Origin: Pseudophaeobacter flagellatus
GTDB taxonomy: Bacteria; Pseudomonadota; Alphaproteobacteria; Rhodobacterales; Rhodobacteraceae
DNA length: 64,000 nt
Assembly: GCF_021228235.1 (NCBI RefSeq)
Contig: NZ_JAJQRG010000003.1
Span: 1-64,000, forward strand
Direction of reading: 5' to 3'
The position numbers and the translations under genes are program-made. Within the stretch, counting starts at the first letter, position 1; every line of letters begins with the position of its first letter. Positions 7,781 to 16,652 of this stretch are shown piece after piece. The notes beneath the pieces were generated by a model that did not search any database, was not told the DNA's origin, and was given only the letters and a program-made list of their open reading frames with translations.

Positions 7781-8481
7781 CGACTTTCCCACTTTTTCGC
7801 GCACATATAGGCGGTAAGGAGGCTGCTTATCCGGCTTCCTTGCGCAGTTTCCTGCTCAGTGTCGTCTAACCCGGCGTAGTCTGCTAAGACTGATCTGGAT
7901 CGGTCTTCAGGTTCCCGAAACTGGTTTACGAAGCGTTGGAAGTCTGGCTGTAGAAATTCGTCCGCTGCGGAACGTACGTTTTCATATTTTGCATCAAAGC
8001 TGGACAGCATAGGGGTGTTGCCCCACGCGGCCTCTTCCACAACTGCGTCGATAACGCACAAAAGCTGGCTTCTCCAAGGAGTATCGAAGCGGAACTCGTG
8101 GCGCACATTGTGAGGGCGAGCTTCACCAGCCCCGTCAGACAAAGCTTCCACAGCCGTGTCGACCAAGGTTTGCAGGATATCGTAGTAGCGTTCTTCCTTC
8201 TTCTCATTAGCGCGCTGCTTTTCAGCTAATTTTCGAGAGACTTCCTTGCGCGCCTCTACATCGAAGCTCCGGTAGATTTCCTGAGTGATGGCGTGTTGTC
8301 TGCGCTCCGCAAGATTTCGATCCGAAGTACCGGTGCTCCTGCGAATTTGCTTCTGCGTGAAGAGGTTCTCCAGCGGTTTGGGCACAGTAACGGAGACTGC
8401 GTACTTGCCCTTCACAAGGATTAATGAGCTTGGGTGGTCGTCCAAAATAGTAACCGATTTAGTGTCCAACTTAGTGTCCAC
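7770..8481 (-). pseudogene. Site-specific tyrosine integrase, truncated (catalytic domain lost)
   Basis: The N-terminal half resembles phage integrases with an arm-binding domain (about residues 18-75; VPKPLENLF, then IRRSTGTSDRNLAERR) followed by the helical core-binding region. The frame becomes non-homologous near 7790, where IS66-type debris starts. None of the R-H-R-Y catalytic motifs is present. Its start lies 51 bp from the 3' end of tRNA-Cys, reading away from it, which is the usual position for an island integrase. It is therefore the dead integrase of the island occupying the left part of the window. Confidence 0.65.
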
Positions 8482-8531
8482 TTTACGGCTATCCGCCTGT
8501 TTTACAATGATCTTAGGTGCTTGGCGTATAG

Positions 8532-8605
8532 TGGAGGCGAGTACCGGAATCGAACCGGTGTACGCGGATTTGCAATCCGCTGCGTCACCACTCCGCCAAC
8601 TCGCC
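8532..8605 (-). tRNA. tRNA-Cys (anticodon GCA)
   Basis: The minus strand folds as a complete tRNA. The acceptor arms are GGCGAGT and ACTCGCC. The anticodon stem GCGGA/TCCGC encloses loop TTGCAAA with anticodon GCA, and the T arm reads CCGGTTCGATTCCGG. The discriminator base T is followed by an encoded CCA. It is flanked by integrases on both sides and serves as an integration hot spot. Its 5' half recurs at 16904-16942. Confidence 0.97.
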
Positions 8606-8606
8606 T
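8568..8606. repeat. attL: 39-bp direct repeat within tRNA-Cys
   Basis: The 39 bases from the anticodon region to just beyond the tRNA 5' end are identical to 16904-16942. Similarity continues, diverged, for about 90 bp beyond, including GCCACACAGTCTG. This fits integration by crossover in the anticodon half, with the incoming element supplying a replacement 5' half and promoter for the tRNA. Confidence 0.85.
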
Positions 8607-8702
8607 TTTCAATGACTTAACCGTGGCGGGTGGTGTCCTGCCACACAGTCTGCCACACCTTCTATTTATGTTCCCTTTTGTTCGCAAGGGGCAAAACGAC
8701 AA

Positions 8703-9728
8703 TTAGTCTCGAAAATCTATCGATCTCAACGCATGCACTTTTTGGCGAACTGTCCTGGTGTAGTGCTGAACCATTTTGGCGCTTTGGCCGGTCACTGCGG
8801 CGATGGTTTCATCATCGGCGCCAGCCATACAAAGCTCGGTTGCAGTGGTGTGTCGGAGCGCGTGAATGTCATAGTCAACAGCATCGATCTGCTTTCGGAT
8901 CTTCATTACCGCGTCTGAGGCTCCACGGTATGACCAGGGGCCTGTAGCAAGGTGATTGGTCAGGATGAAAACGCTGCGCTTCTCTGTGGTTGCAAGCGCC
9001 GCGTTTAGATGGGTTGTGAGGGGAACCCAAAGGTCTTTCTGGGTTTTGTTCTGCCGGAGAAGGATTCCTCCATCCTCGATGTCGCCCCATTTCATCTTCA
9101 GTACATCTGCAATCCGTTGACCAGTCCCGATGCATAATTCAAAAACCAGCAGAGACCGGCCAGCGGCGGTTTTGCGATACGCGTCAATCTTGTTCTTAGG
9201 CCAGGGTTTGCGATCCTGCTTTTCGTATTTGATCGCCCGGATGCCCTTTGCCGGGTTTTCCATTTCCTTGGTGAGTAGGCCTATATCTTTTGCGTGTTCA
9301 AATAGGATTTTCAGCACAGCCAGCCGGTAGTTTGCGGCATGCGGGGTTCCCTTTTTGGCCCATGCCTCATGCCAGGTGATCACATGATGGCGCACGATGG
9401 CCTTTGGGTGCAGGTGACTGAGTTTTTCCTGAAAATATGCAATGTGCATGTCATAATCGCGCCGTGTGCGCGCAGCCAGCCCTGAGTATTTGGTGCTGGC
9501 GTAGTAGTGGCGAACGACTGCAGCTAGGTCTTTCCCAGGGGCGACGGGTGCCGGATCATTTAGGATGCGCTCGCGTTCTTGATGCAGGGAAAAGGGAACC
9601 GGCGTCCCTTCTGGAAACTGTGTTTCCAGGCGAACTTCTACAATTTTTCCGCCATATCGCTTACGGAACAAGAGCACTCCATCTCGCTTGCGACGGTGGA
9701 TGTAGGAGGGGAGTTCTTTGCCTTTCAT
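8703..9728 (-). CDS. Tyrosine-type site-specific integrase
   Basis: The 341-residue phage-type integrase has a core-binding domain (about 65-160) and a C-terminal catalytic domain. The catalytic residues are Arg205 (GTGQRIADVL), His289 and Arg292 (HALRH), and Tyr323 (QHYTR). All are present and the length is normal, so it is probably functional. It reads toward tRNA-Cys and lies about 100 bp from it, just inside the attL copy. Its ATG overlaps the stop of the upstream small gene (ATGA at 9725-9728), so the two are co-translated. It is presumed to catalyse integration and excision of the 8607-16903 element. Confidence 0.93.
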   Translation of the reverse strand: MKGKELPSYIHRRKRDGVLLFRKRYGGKIVEVRLETQFPEGTPVPFSLHQERERILNDPAPVAPGKDLAAVVRHYYASTKYSGLAARTRRDYDMHIAYFQEKLSHLHPKAIVRHHVITWHEAWAKKGTPHAANYRLAVLKILFEHAKDIGLLTKEMENPAKGIRAIKYEKQDRKPWPKNKIDAYRKTAAGRSLLVFELCIGTGQRIADVLKMKWGDIEDGGILLRQNKTQKDLWVPLTTHLNAALATTEKRSVFILTNHLATGPWSYRGASDAVMKIRKQIDAVDYDIHALRHTTATELCMAGADDETIAAVTGQSAKMVQHYTRTVRQKVHALRSIDFRD

Positions 9729-9910
9729 GGTTCCACCAAGTCTGCGGGGTTTTGAGCCTCGGCAATAGTGAGGGTGGGGTGGCTAAAGTCAAAGGTGAAT
9801 GTGCGTCCCTCTACAGTGGCTCTGAAATCATCTATCCCCTTTGCTTTTAGCTCTGCCGCATACTCGGCCAGCCGTTGAGGGGTCGTTTTGGATTTGACGG
9901 GTGTTTTCAT
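9725..9910 (-). CDS. Small protein coupled to the integrase, possible excision factor
   Basis: This is a 61-residue protein starting at ATG 9910 behind a strong GGAGGA site; an upstream in-frame start has no such site. The N-terminal half is basic and helical (TPQRLAEYAAELKAKG). The C-terminal half reads like a short beta unit (FRATVEGRTFTFDF). It overlaps the integrase start by 4 nt. Small genes coupled to integrases are often excisionases or directionality factors, but I see no clear winged-helix signature, so the role is inferred from position. Confidence 0.6.
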   Translation of the reverse strand: MKTPVKSKTTPQRLAEYAAELKAKGIDDFRATVEGRTFTFDFSHPTLTIAEAQNPADLVEP

Positions 9911-9960
9911 TTCGTTCTCCTCCTGGGGTGGTTGGCCGGGTTGACGCTTAGGTTTTGGCG

Positions 9961-10257
9961 GTGGTGGCGTTGTGGTTGCTGCTGAGAAAGCTCTTGGGGG
10001 CATCAGTTCTTCTATCCAGTGGTTGCGATTTCAGTTCACGCGGATCGCATATGCCGCCACCCAGAGTGCCGGCGGATTTGCTGCAGCCCTGCGCTGGATA
10101 CACCGGCCCGCTGCCGCAGACCGAAGGGCAGATCTCGGATGCCCTGATTGCTGAGGCGAGGGGCAGGGAATGTGCCAATGGCAAGCTGAGCGCGGTGGGT
10201 GAGATCTTGGCCGTGCCGATAGGGCACTTGGGTACAAGTAGGATGAGTTCTTCTTGA
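9961..10257 (+). pseudogene. Rz1-like outer-membrane spanin lipoprotein, probable prophage remnant
   Basis: The plus strand encodes a hydrophobic start (VVALWLLL), then LLSSGC as a possible lipobox. A mature part follows with PPRVPADLLQPC and TEGQISDALIAEARGRECAN. This pattern resembles Rz1-type o-spanins of alphaproteobacterial phages, which help disrupt the outer membrane at lysis. No ATG is available (candidate GTG at 9961 or 9964). No full-length Rz frame or other lysis gene is nearby. The 5' end also overlaps the promoter region of the small integrase-linked gene. I treat it as a leftover of the prophage that gave rise to the island. Confidence 0.45.
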
Positions 10258-10324
10258 TCTAAGGGGGCACTGACGGCTCTCTACCCAGAGTTGTTTAATT
10301 ATTCTGCAATAGTGGGGGCATTAA

Positions 10325-10498
10325 ATGGATCCGTTCAAGCGGTTAGATAAGATGATCGAAGACCTAAAGAGCTTGCAAGAGAGTCTTCGTAAACTTGAGC
10401 AAAATAAGAAGGAATGCCGTGATCTCGAGCGCCCGATAAAGAAGCGGCGGCCTCGTGGATCGCCTTGGCATCGGCTGCATCATCTTTCTGGTGTTTGA
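10325..10498 (+). CDS. Short coiled-coil ORF, probably a truncated gene
   Basis: An ATG at 10325 opens 57 codons. The first ~36 residues are strongly helical and charged with a heptad-like pattern (FKRLDKMIEDLKSLQESL, then RKLEQNKK). The rest turns into a basic, low-quality tail antisense to an IS110 fragment. This suggests a small gene cut by the IS. No family is recognisable. Confidence 0.3.
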   Translation: MDPFKRLDKMIEDLKSLQESLRKLEQNKKECRDLERPIKKRRPRGSPWHRLHHLSGV

Positions 10499-10511
10499 CA
10501 AAGCGCTTCAT
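10437..10511 (-). mobile_element. IS110-family transposase fragment
   Basis: One minus-strand frame contains RFVKHQKDDAADAKAIHEA. This matches the conserved K-(N/D)DAxDAxAI block in the N-terminal DEDD domain of IS110-type transposases. Only about 25 residues remain, without start, stop or IS ends. It is an inactive relic. Confidence 0.6.
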
Positions 10512-10638
10512 GCAGACCCACCTTGGTACACTCATGCATCGCGACTGATCCCATCACCAGAGCTAGGGAAGCGGCACGTTAACCTTTCTAAAGCCTGAGT
10601 AGTTTGTCTCGCTGGTCGCTGGCGGATACCATCGGATG

Positions 10639-11607
10639 TTAAAAATCGGACCTTAGTCGGTTACCCCTACGCGCTTGCGTGTCGAGCCATTTGCGAGGGG
10701 GCATACCCATCTTCTTGCGGAATGCGTAGGTGAAACTGCTGACACTTGCATAGCCAAGTTGGCTCGCCACTCGTTTTATTGGGGCGCCGCCAAGTATCGC
10801 GTCGCATGCGGCGTGCAGTCGGACCTGTTCGGCGCTCTGCGCCAAGGTACAGCCGAACACTTCGCGGTAGGCCAACGCTAAACGGTTGGCTGCTAGACCC
10901 AGCCGAGATGCCAGCTCTCCCAATCCGGGCGGTGTCATCGCCTCGACTTGCAGCATTGCATGGGCTTCTCGTGCAGCCTGAACCTCATGCAGCGCAATTC
11001 CGGGAGGGCTGTCGGTGGACAGGGTCTCCAGTTGATAACACAGGATTTGCAGGGCGGCGGCCTCGATCAACTGAGTGCGAAGTGGCAGACGGCTGTGCAA
11101 TGCCTGCTCGAGCGAAATTCTGAGGTAGCTGGGGAGCGGGGCCTGTGTGACAAGGGACGGTCCCCCCATCCCGTCCAAAATCCTCTGAACTGCCTTGGGG
11201 ACCTTGCCCGCAAACCAGTTCTCAACCATTTTCAATGGTGCATTTACACCAAAGATGTCGACCTCACGCCGATGCAACCGAAAGAGAGCTCCCGTATCAC
11301 GCGGGCGGATCAGCCCCACCGTGTTACTTTCGTAGAGCGCTCCGCAGGTCAACTCAGCGGCGAAGCTGCCGCCCAAAGGCACTTGGGTAAATACAAAATC
11401 TGTAGGCCGTTTGTTTGTGACTTCGACCGTATCCGGGCCGTTGGAGCGAAACCGCGTCTTAGTCCAGCCAATGCCGGTATCCGGAGCCGCTTTTGCTCGC
11501 TGAAACTCGATGTCCACCGCGTCGGTTTTTACCGTCACTGTCTCTACGCCCGATAAACAGAGTTTAACCGGTTGAGAAGCGTCAGAAGAAGATGAATCAA
11601 GAGACAT
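10639..11607 (-). CDS. AraC-family transcriptional regulator
   Basis: The 322-residue protein has an N-terminal sensor-like region (about 1-200) and a C-terminal AraC/XylS DNA-binding domain (about 215-312). The domain carries two helix-turn-helix units; the second reads IKRVASQLGYASVSSFTYAF, then RKKMGMPPRKW. The sensor half resembles the AraC-type ligand-binding domain with an arginine-rich middle, but the ligand is unknown. It is divergent from the autotransporter gene with about 320 bp between starts, so it may control it and itself. It sits inside the integrase-delimited island. Confidence 0.88.
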   Translation of the reverse strand: MSLDSSSSDASQPVKLCLSGVETVTVKTDAVDIEFQRAKAAPDTGIGWTKTRFRSNGPDTVEVTNKRPTDFVFTQVPLGGSFAAELTCGALYESNTVGLIRPRDTGALFRLHRREVDIFGVNAPLKMVENWFAGKVPKAVQRILDGMGGPSLVTQAPLPSYLRISLEQALHSRLPLRTQLIEAAALQILCYQLETLSTDSPPGIALHEVQAAREAHAMLQVEAMTPPGLGELASRLGLAANRLALAYREVFGCTLAQSAEQVRLHAACDAILGGAPIKRVASQLGYASVSSFTYAFRKKMGMPPRKWLDTQARRGNRLRSDF

Positions 11608-11924
11608 TTAGCGATAAAGATTAATAGGAACAAAGGCTAAGTATAGGCTAAGCGAACCACGCACCTCGTGCAAGAGCCGGGACAGCTTTCATGAGTACAG
11701 GCTGAGATTCGACAAAAAAAGCCGCTATCTCGACAAACACGCTCCCTACGCGACCCACCAAAATTGGATATGATTTGCCCAAGGCCGCGCATGTCGAATA
11801 CGGGCGGCCCAAAAGACAGATAATAACCGGTTCCCTCCTGATCGCGCTCTCACCGGCAGCGGCATGTTTTGGCATGCTTGCGCAGCGGCGGCGCAGGGCA
11901 AAGTGGCCGGGCGGGAGGTTGGGA
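11608..11924. other. Divergent promoter region between araC-like and autotransporter genes
   Basis: About 317 bp hold no supported gene. Open frames here are short and antisense to each other. The region must carry both divergent promoters and any AraC-type binding sites. I do not see a clear direct-repeat operator by eye. Confidence 0.4.
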
Positions 11925-14900
11925 ATGGTGACACTGATGAAAATTGCAGCGGCGGTGTGGGGCAGGCTTGAGAGTCTAACCCGCAGATCTGTGACCAAGG
12001 TTGCCGTTTGTAGCGCATTGGTTGTCGTCTCATTGTTTTGCGCCACTCAGCCAGCACAGGCGCTGGACGCCAGCGACGGGTCCCCGGCGGTCTCAATGCC
12101 GGGAGGACAGTGCTCGGCAAGGGTGCAGCAGTATGCCGGCGGTGCCAGCGTCTTCATCTTCCCCCCTGTTTCCGGTCTTAGGGCCGCCGGAGGGAGTTAT
12201 TTTAACTACGCCGACGGCGCTTCTACGCCTCATTCGCCGATCACGGTCGCGTGGTTGGAGGCGAACTGCGGCTACACGAATGTGCCGTGGCTTGTCCAAG
12301 ACGGCGCGGATGGCACAATCGCGTCTGATGATCAAATGTTCGTCCGGTTCACAGCAGATGTGCCTGGCATAGGTCGGTATGATTTTGACTACGGGCTGTA
12401 CGGGGTGACCGGCACTGTGGTGAAGCGAGATGCCGTGCTCACTGATCCTGTTCCGACCGTTACCCTTTCGGGTCTGAGCAGCACCTTTATTAATCCTCAA
12501 ACCGTCACCGCAACCTTTAGCGAGGCCGTCAGCGGTTTTGATGCATCGGACATCCAGGTGACAAACGCCACCATTTCCAGCTTCGCCGGGGCGGGTGCCA
12601 CCTATACGTTCACAGTCTCACCCGATGGGCCGGGCGCGGTAACGGTCCTTGTACCTGCAGGCGTGGCGACCGACAGTCTATCGTTCCCAAACCTTGCCTC
12701 AAATACACTTTCCGGCACGGCTGAAGGGATCAGCAGCATTACAGCGAATTTCACCGCAAACCCGGGATTCGGAGTTTCGGTGCCGCATACAGTCTTCTTC
12801 ACTGACCAATCCTCATCCACGCCATCGGCGTTGATGAGGTGGAGCTGGGACTTTGGTGACGGAGGTACCAGCACGTCACAGAACCCTATACACAGTTACA
12901 CGAGCTTTGGCTCCTATACCGCAACGCTGGAAACCTGCGTCTACACAACCTGCGACACCCAGAGCATGACCATCGAGGTGGTCGATATTCCCGCCACCAT
13001 GACCCCGTCTCTGTCAGGATTTAGCGGCCATGTGGTAGGCGCGCAGACCGTGACAGTGGAATTCAATGCGGGCGTGGATACATCAGATACGCTGCAATTA
13101 TCGGATTTTGACGCAACCAACCTGACGCTCTCAAACCTTTCGTCAGGGTCGCCGACGCCCGCATATGGCCAGACGCAGACCTACACTTTGACCGCGACGC
13201 CGGATGGGGACGGGGCCATATCGCTGACCCTGCCAGCAGGTGTGGTGTCCAACTATCGCAGCGTAGCTAACACGGCCTCCAACACGCTATCTGGTTTTGT
13301 GGACACCACTGCGCCCACCATCACGCTGGTGGATGCGGGCGCCAGCACCACCCCCTATGTCGGCTATAGTGCAGTCCTCGAATACTCACCCGGGACGATA
13401 TTTGTGCTCGGATATTCGGCATCGGTTCCGGGGACGGTCGCCCTTACGGGTAAGAGCATCCTTCCCGACAACCAGATGCGATATACGATTGTCCCGCAAC
13501 GTGATGGCCCGGTTTATGTGACCTTCCCCGCAGGGATGTTCCGGGACGTTGCCGGTAACTTCAGCGCCGAGACCCGACTCGATTTGGGGTATGCGGATGT
13601 GGACGAGCCACGACCGGAGATTACCGGTGTGCCCGCATCGGTGGGTGGTGCGTTCGAGGCAACCATCACGTTTTCCAAAACCGTCGAAGGCTTCACCGGG
13701 TCGGACATTCAGATCAGTGGCGGTACGCTCTCGTCCCTCTCGGGGAGCGGCGCGAATTATGCCGCCCGGATCACACCGGACGGCAGCGCTTCAATCACGG
13801 TTTCCGTCCCGGCAGATGCGGCACAACATATGGCGGTCGCAGGGGTGCCCGGTGTTTTCTCTGTCGCTGCGACCCCGGTGAGCACGGTCTATAACACTAC
13901 CCCGGTGGCCAATGCGGGGCCAGATCAGGTGGTACAAAGTGGCGCGCAAATCACGTTGGATGGCAGCACCAGCTCCGACCCGAATGGAGATACGCTCGCC
14001 TATCACTGGAGCGCCCCCGCAGGCATCACCTTGAGTGATGCGACGGCAGTACAGCCCAATTTTACCGCGCCTTCCCCCGCGCCAGGTGATCCCGATCAGG
14101 TGCTGTCGTTTACGTTGACGGTTGATGATGGCACTGACACGCACCAGGACACCGTCGACGTCACGGTAATGGCTCAGGTTGCCGCCACGCTCGCGGGGTT
14201 GCCGTCCAATATCGCCGGCTCCGAGACGATTACTGTCGACTTCAGCAGTGATGTCACCGGCTTTGATGAGACCGACCTGCAGCTGCAGAACCTTTCGATC
14301 AGTAACTTTGCATCAACTTCGCCAAGCTCATACCAATTTGATGTCGCTCCACTTGCGCGTGGTTCGGTCTCGATCACTCTCCCAGCTGGGGTTGCACAGG
14401 ATAGCAGAGGCAACGCTAATGTGGCGGCCTCCCTCACCGCGACAGGCTTTATCAATACCGCGCCCTTGGCAGATGCCGGAGCGGATCAGGTGGCTGGTGG
14501 CGGTGTGCTCATCACTCTGGATGGATCTGGTTCATCGGACCCAGATGGCGACAGCCTGACCTATCTTTGGACAGCGCCCGCAGGCATCACCCTGAGTGAT
14601 GCGACGGCGGCACAGTCCAGTTTTACGACACCCACTCTTTCTCTCGGTGACCCGGATCTGGTGCTGGATTTTACTCTCACCGTGGATGATGGCACTGAAA
14701 CCCACAGCGATCAGATCAGGATCACCCTTCGCACCGATGTAAGCGTGACACTTACCGGGCTGACCGATAGCTTTAGTGGTCCCGGTCAGCACCAGATCGA
14801 CATTCAGTTTTCGCGGGTGGTGAGCGGGTTGACCGCGAGCGATCTGGTGATCTCCGGCGGCGAAGTTCAGTCGCTCAGCGGAAGTGGTGCTCGTTATCAG

Positions 14901-15938
14901 GCACTATTGCTGGCCAGCGGTCGGGGCGATCTCGCGGTTTCTCTTCCTGCGGGCGTAACCCATGACAACAATGGTATTCCCAATGCAGCGTCGAACCAGA
15001 TGACTGCAGTGAACCGGATTATCGAACAGACCAGTCAGTTGATTGCCGACTTCATGCAGGCCCGTGCCAACAATCTGATCAGCAACCAGCCGCGCGTGGC
15101 TGATTTCTTGCTTGGGCGCAGCACAGGCAACCAGATGAATGCTGCCGTCACCCGTGGTCAGTTCAACATGGATATGGCAATCGCCCCGCAAGGCGGAGCA
15201 TGGGGCACCTTCCGCGCTGCCGTCAGCGAGAGCGATGGTCAAGACAGTGGCTACGCGCTTGCGACCATTGGGCGGCATATCGAGGTAAAGCCAAATCTGC
15301 TGCTGGGGGCGATGCTGCAACTGGACTATGCCGAAACCACCGAAGGCCCCGCCGAGGTCGACGGCTATGGCTGGCTGGTCGGACCATATGCGGTGTATCG
15401 CTTGCCCGATCAGCCGGTGATTTTCAGCGCGCGTATTCTTTATGGGCAATCCAACAACGATATCGCACCGCTTGGCACGTATCGCGATCAGTTCAAAACT
15501 GAACGCTGGCTCGCCCAACTCGGTATCACCGGAGAGGTCATCAGCGGGGGATGGAGCGTATTTCCCTTCCTGACGGCCAGTCATGCCCGCGATGATCAGC
15601 ATGCCTATACCGACAGCCTTGGCAACACGATCCCGGCTCAGGGAATTCAGTTGACCGGCGTGGAGTTAGGCGCAGATTTTGAATTACAACTGGCACATCA
15701 GGCTGGCCAGCGAGTTCTGACAGGAGGGGTTTCAGGAATCTGGTCAGAGACCTCAGGCTCCGGTGCTGCCGCCTTGCGCGAACCCACCTATGAAGGTGGC
15801 CGTATGCGGCTGGAACTAGGCTACGGTGGTGTCTTGACGAATGGTGGCCGGTTTCAATTCAGCGCATTCGGCGACGGGTTCGGGGCGAACGATTACTCAA
15901 GCTACGGTGTCGAGGCGAGCTATTCTTTTGTATTCTGA
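11925..15938 (+). CDS. Large autotransporter with Ig-like and PKD repeats
   Basis: The ATG at 11925 (GGGAGG 6 nt upstream) gives 1,338 residues; upstream in-frame ATGs would precede the signal peptide. An extended signal peptide ends near ATQPAQA. The passenger has bacterial Ig-like units marked by TVTFSEAV-type strands (about 168-265, 354-455, 558-655, 748-843, 938-1030). PKD units include WDFGDGG (about 288-345) and two closely related VANAGPDQ/ADAGADQ modules (655-748, 843-938). Residues from about 1088 form an autotransporter beta-barrel ending in SYSFVF with terminal Phe. The protein is likely a surface adhesin. It lies in the tRNA-Cys island beside a divergent AraC gene. Confidence 0.85.
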   Translation: MVTLMKIAAAVWGRLESLTRRSVTKVAVCSALVVVSLFCATQPAQALDASDGSPAVSMPGGQCSARVQQYAGGASVFIFPPVSGLRAAGGSYFNYADGASTPHSPITVAWLEANCGYTNVPWLVQDGADGTIASDDQMFVRFTADVPGIGRYDFDYGLYGVTGTVVKRDAVLTDPVPTVTLSGLSSTFINPQTVTATFSEAVSGFDASDIQVTNATISSFAGAGATYTFTVSPDGPGAVTVLVPAGVATDSLSFPNLASNTLSGTAEGISSITANFTANPGFGVSVPHTVFFTDQSSSTPSALMRWSWDFGDGGTSTSQNPIHSYTSFGSYTATLETCVYTTCDTQSMTIEVVDIPATMTPSLSGFSGHVVGAQTVTVEFNAGVDTSDTLQLSDFDATNLTLSNLSSGSPTPAYGQTQTYTLTATPDGDGAISLTLPAGVVSNYRSVANTASNTLSGFVDTTAPTITLVDAGASTTPYVGYSAVLEYSPGTIFVLGYSASVPGTVALTGKSILPDNQMRYTIVPQRDGPVYVTFPAGMFRDVAGNFSAETRLDLGYADVDEPRPEITGVPASVGGAFEATITFSKTVEGFTGSDIQISGGTLSSLSGSGANYAARITPDGSASITVSVPADAAQHMAVAGVPGVFSVAATPVSTVYNTTPVANAGPDQVVQSGAQITLDGSTSSDPNGDTLAYHWSAPAGITLSDATAVQPNFTAPSPAPGDPDQVLSFTLTVDDGTDTHQDTVDVTVMAQVAATLAGLPSNIAGSETITVDFSSDVTGFDETDLQLQNLSISNFASTSPSSYQFDVAPLARGSVSITLPAGVAQDSRGNANVAASLTATGFINTAPLADAGADQVAGGGVLITLDGSGSSDPDGDSLTYLWTAPAGITLSDATAAQSSFTTPTLSLGDPDLVLDFTLTVDDGTETHSDQIRITLRTDVSVTLTGLTDSFSGPGQHQIDIQFSRVVSGLTASDLVISGGEVQSLSGSGARYQALLLASGRGDLAVSLPAGVTHDNNGIPNAASNQMTAVNRIIEQTSQLIADFMQARANNLISNQPRVADFLLGRSTGNQMNAAVTRGQFNMDMAIAPQGGAWGTFRAAVSESDGQDSGYALATIGRHIEVKPNLLLGAMLQLDYAETTEGPAEVDGYGWLVGPYAVYRLPDQPVIFSARILYGQSNNDIAPLGTYRDQFKTERWLAQLGITGEVISGGWSVFPFLTASHARDDQHAYTDSLGNTIPAQGIQLTGVELGADFELQLAHQAGQRVLTGGVSGIWSETSGSGAAALREPTYEGGRMRLELGYGGVLTNGGRFQFSAFGDGFGANDYSSYGVEASYSFVF

Positions 15939-16400
15939 CAAAGGCACAAAACGAATAACGAGCAATTGGGAAGGGACGAAGCTGAATATGCTGTTTTCGC
16001 CTCGTTTAAACAAGGAAAGAGCAATCTTTTATCTGTGTAATCCGCTTCTCGCGACGATCATTCTCACAACGTCCTGGTAAGGCTTGCTTGGTGCTTGGCT
16101 CCGCATAGGCAATGGGGTGCGTTCGCACCTGCAGCAAATTTACACTGTCCGTCCCACTTTCGGTTCATGCTCAGCCATACATCTACAGAACCAATGTCGC
16201 GAAAAGGGCTGTGACCGGCCATCTACCGCGCCTGGTACCAAGGTCGGCTGAGGGCTGGTAGCAGTCATCCGCAAGCGAGATGGATCCGCGCTACCCTGGT
16301 AGACTGCTCGCAACGGCAGCTCTGCGCAGAGAGCGGAATTTGCAATTTCCTGCAAAGCACACTGGACCTGTCCCGTTTTTGTGCCGCCCCAGACGCCCAT
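15939..16400. other. Gene-poor stretch after the autotransporter
   Basis: About 460 bp hold no gene I can support. There is a small GGTGCG/CGCACC inverted repeat at 16116-16129 with a 2-nt loop. No clear intrinsic terminator follows the autotransporter. Frames on both strands are short and lack ribosome-binding sites. The right end abuts an IS relic, so the stretch is likely mobile-element debris. Confidence 0.35.
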
Positions 16401-16436
16401 TTAAGCCACCTTTCGTTCGAATGCGGTAGGGCTTTT
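16401..16436 (-). mobile_element. Tail of an IS3-type transposase (relic)
   Basis: The minus strand reads SPTAFERKVA followed by a stop, bounded upstream by another stop. This resembles the extreme C-terminus of IS3-family OrfB proteins. The following ACAAAAACGGGACAGG could be the IS end. The piece is very short, so the call is tentative. Confidence 0.35.
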
Positions 16437-16451
16437 CTATTTGGGGGTGGG

Positions 16452-16652
16452 CTACTTCTTAACTTCGACTAAGATGTCAGCTAGGGCGAGAAATATAAGA
16501 CAGAATGCACCTATAGCAAGGTTCGGGTCCAAATTCCTGTCCGAGCCTGCATAGCGCCTTACGGCGTCGTCCGTCGCAAATAGCTTTACCGCTGCATTTG
16601 AGCTGGCAAGTATTATTCCAAGCCAGCCAACGGCTCTCAATACAGAAACCAA
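16452..16652 (-). CDS. Small two-helix membrane protein
   Basis: This is a 66-residue frame with a TTG start behind AAGGA at 8 nt. It has two hydrophobic segments (AVGWLGIILASSNAAV and LAIGAFCLIFLALADILV) separated by a charged loop (TDDAVRRYAGSDRN). The composition is gene-like, but I do not recognise a family. It is the last candidate gene before the right attachment site. Confidence 0.45.
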   Translation of the reverse strand: MVSVLRAVGWLGIILASSNAAVKLFATDDAVRRYAGSDRNLDPNLAIGAFCLIFLALADILVEVKK

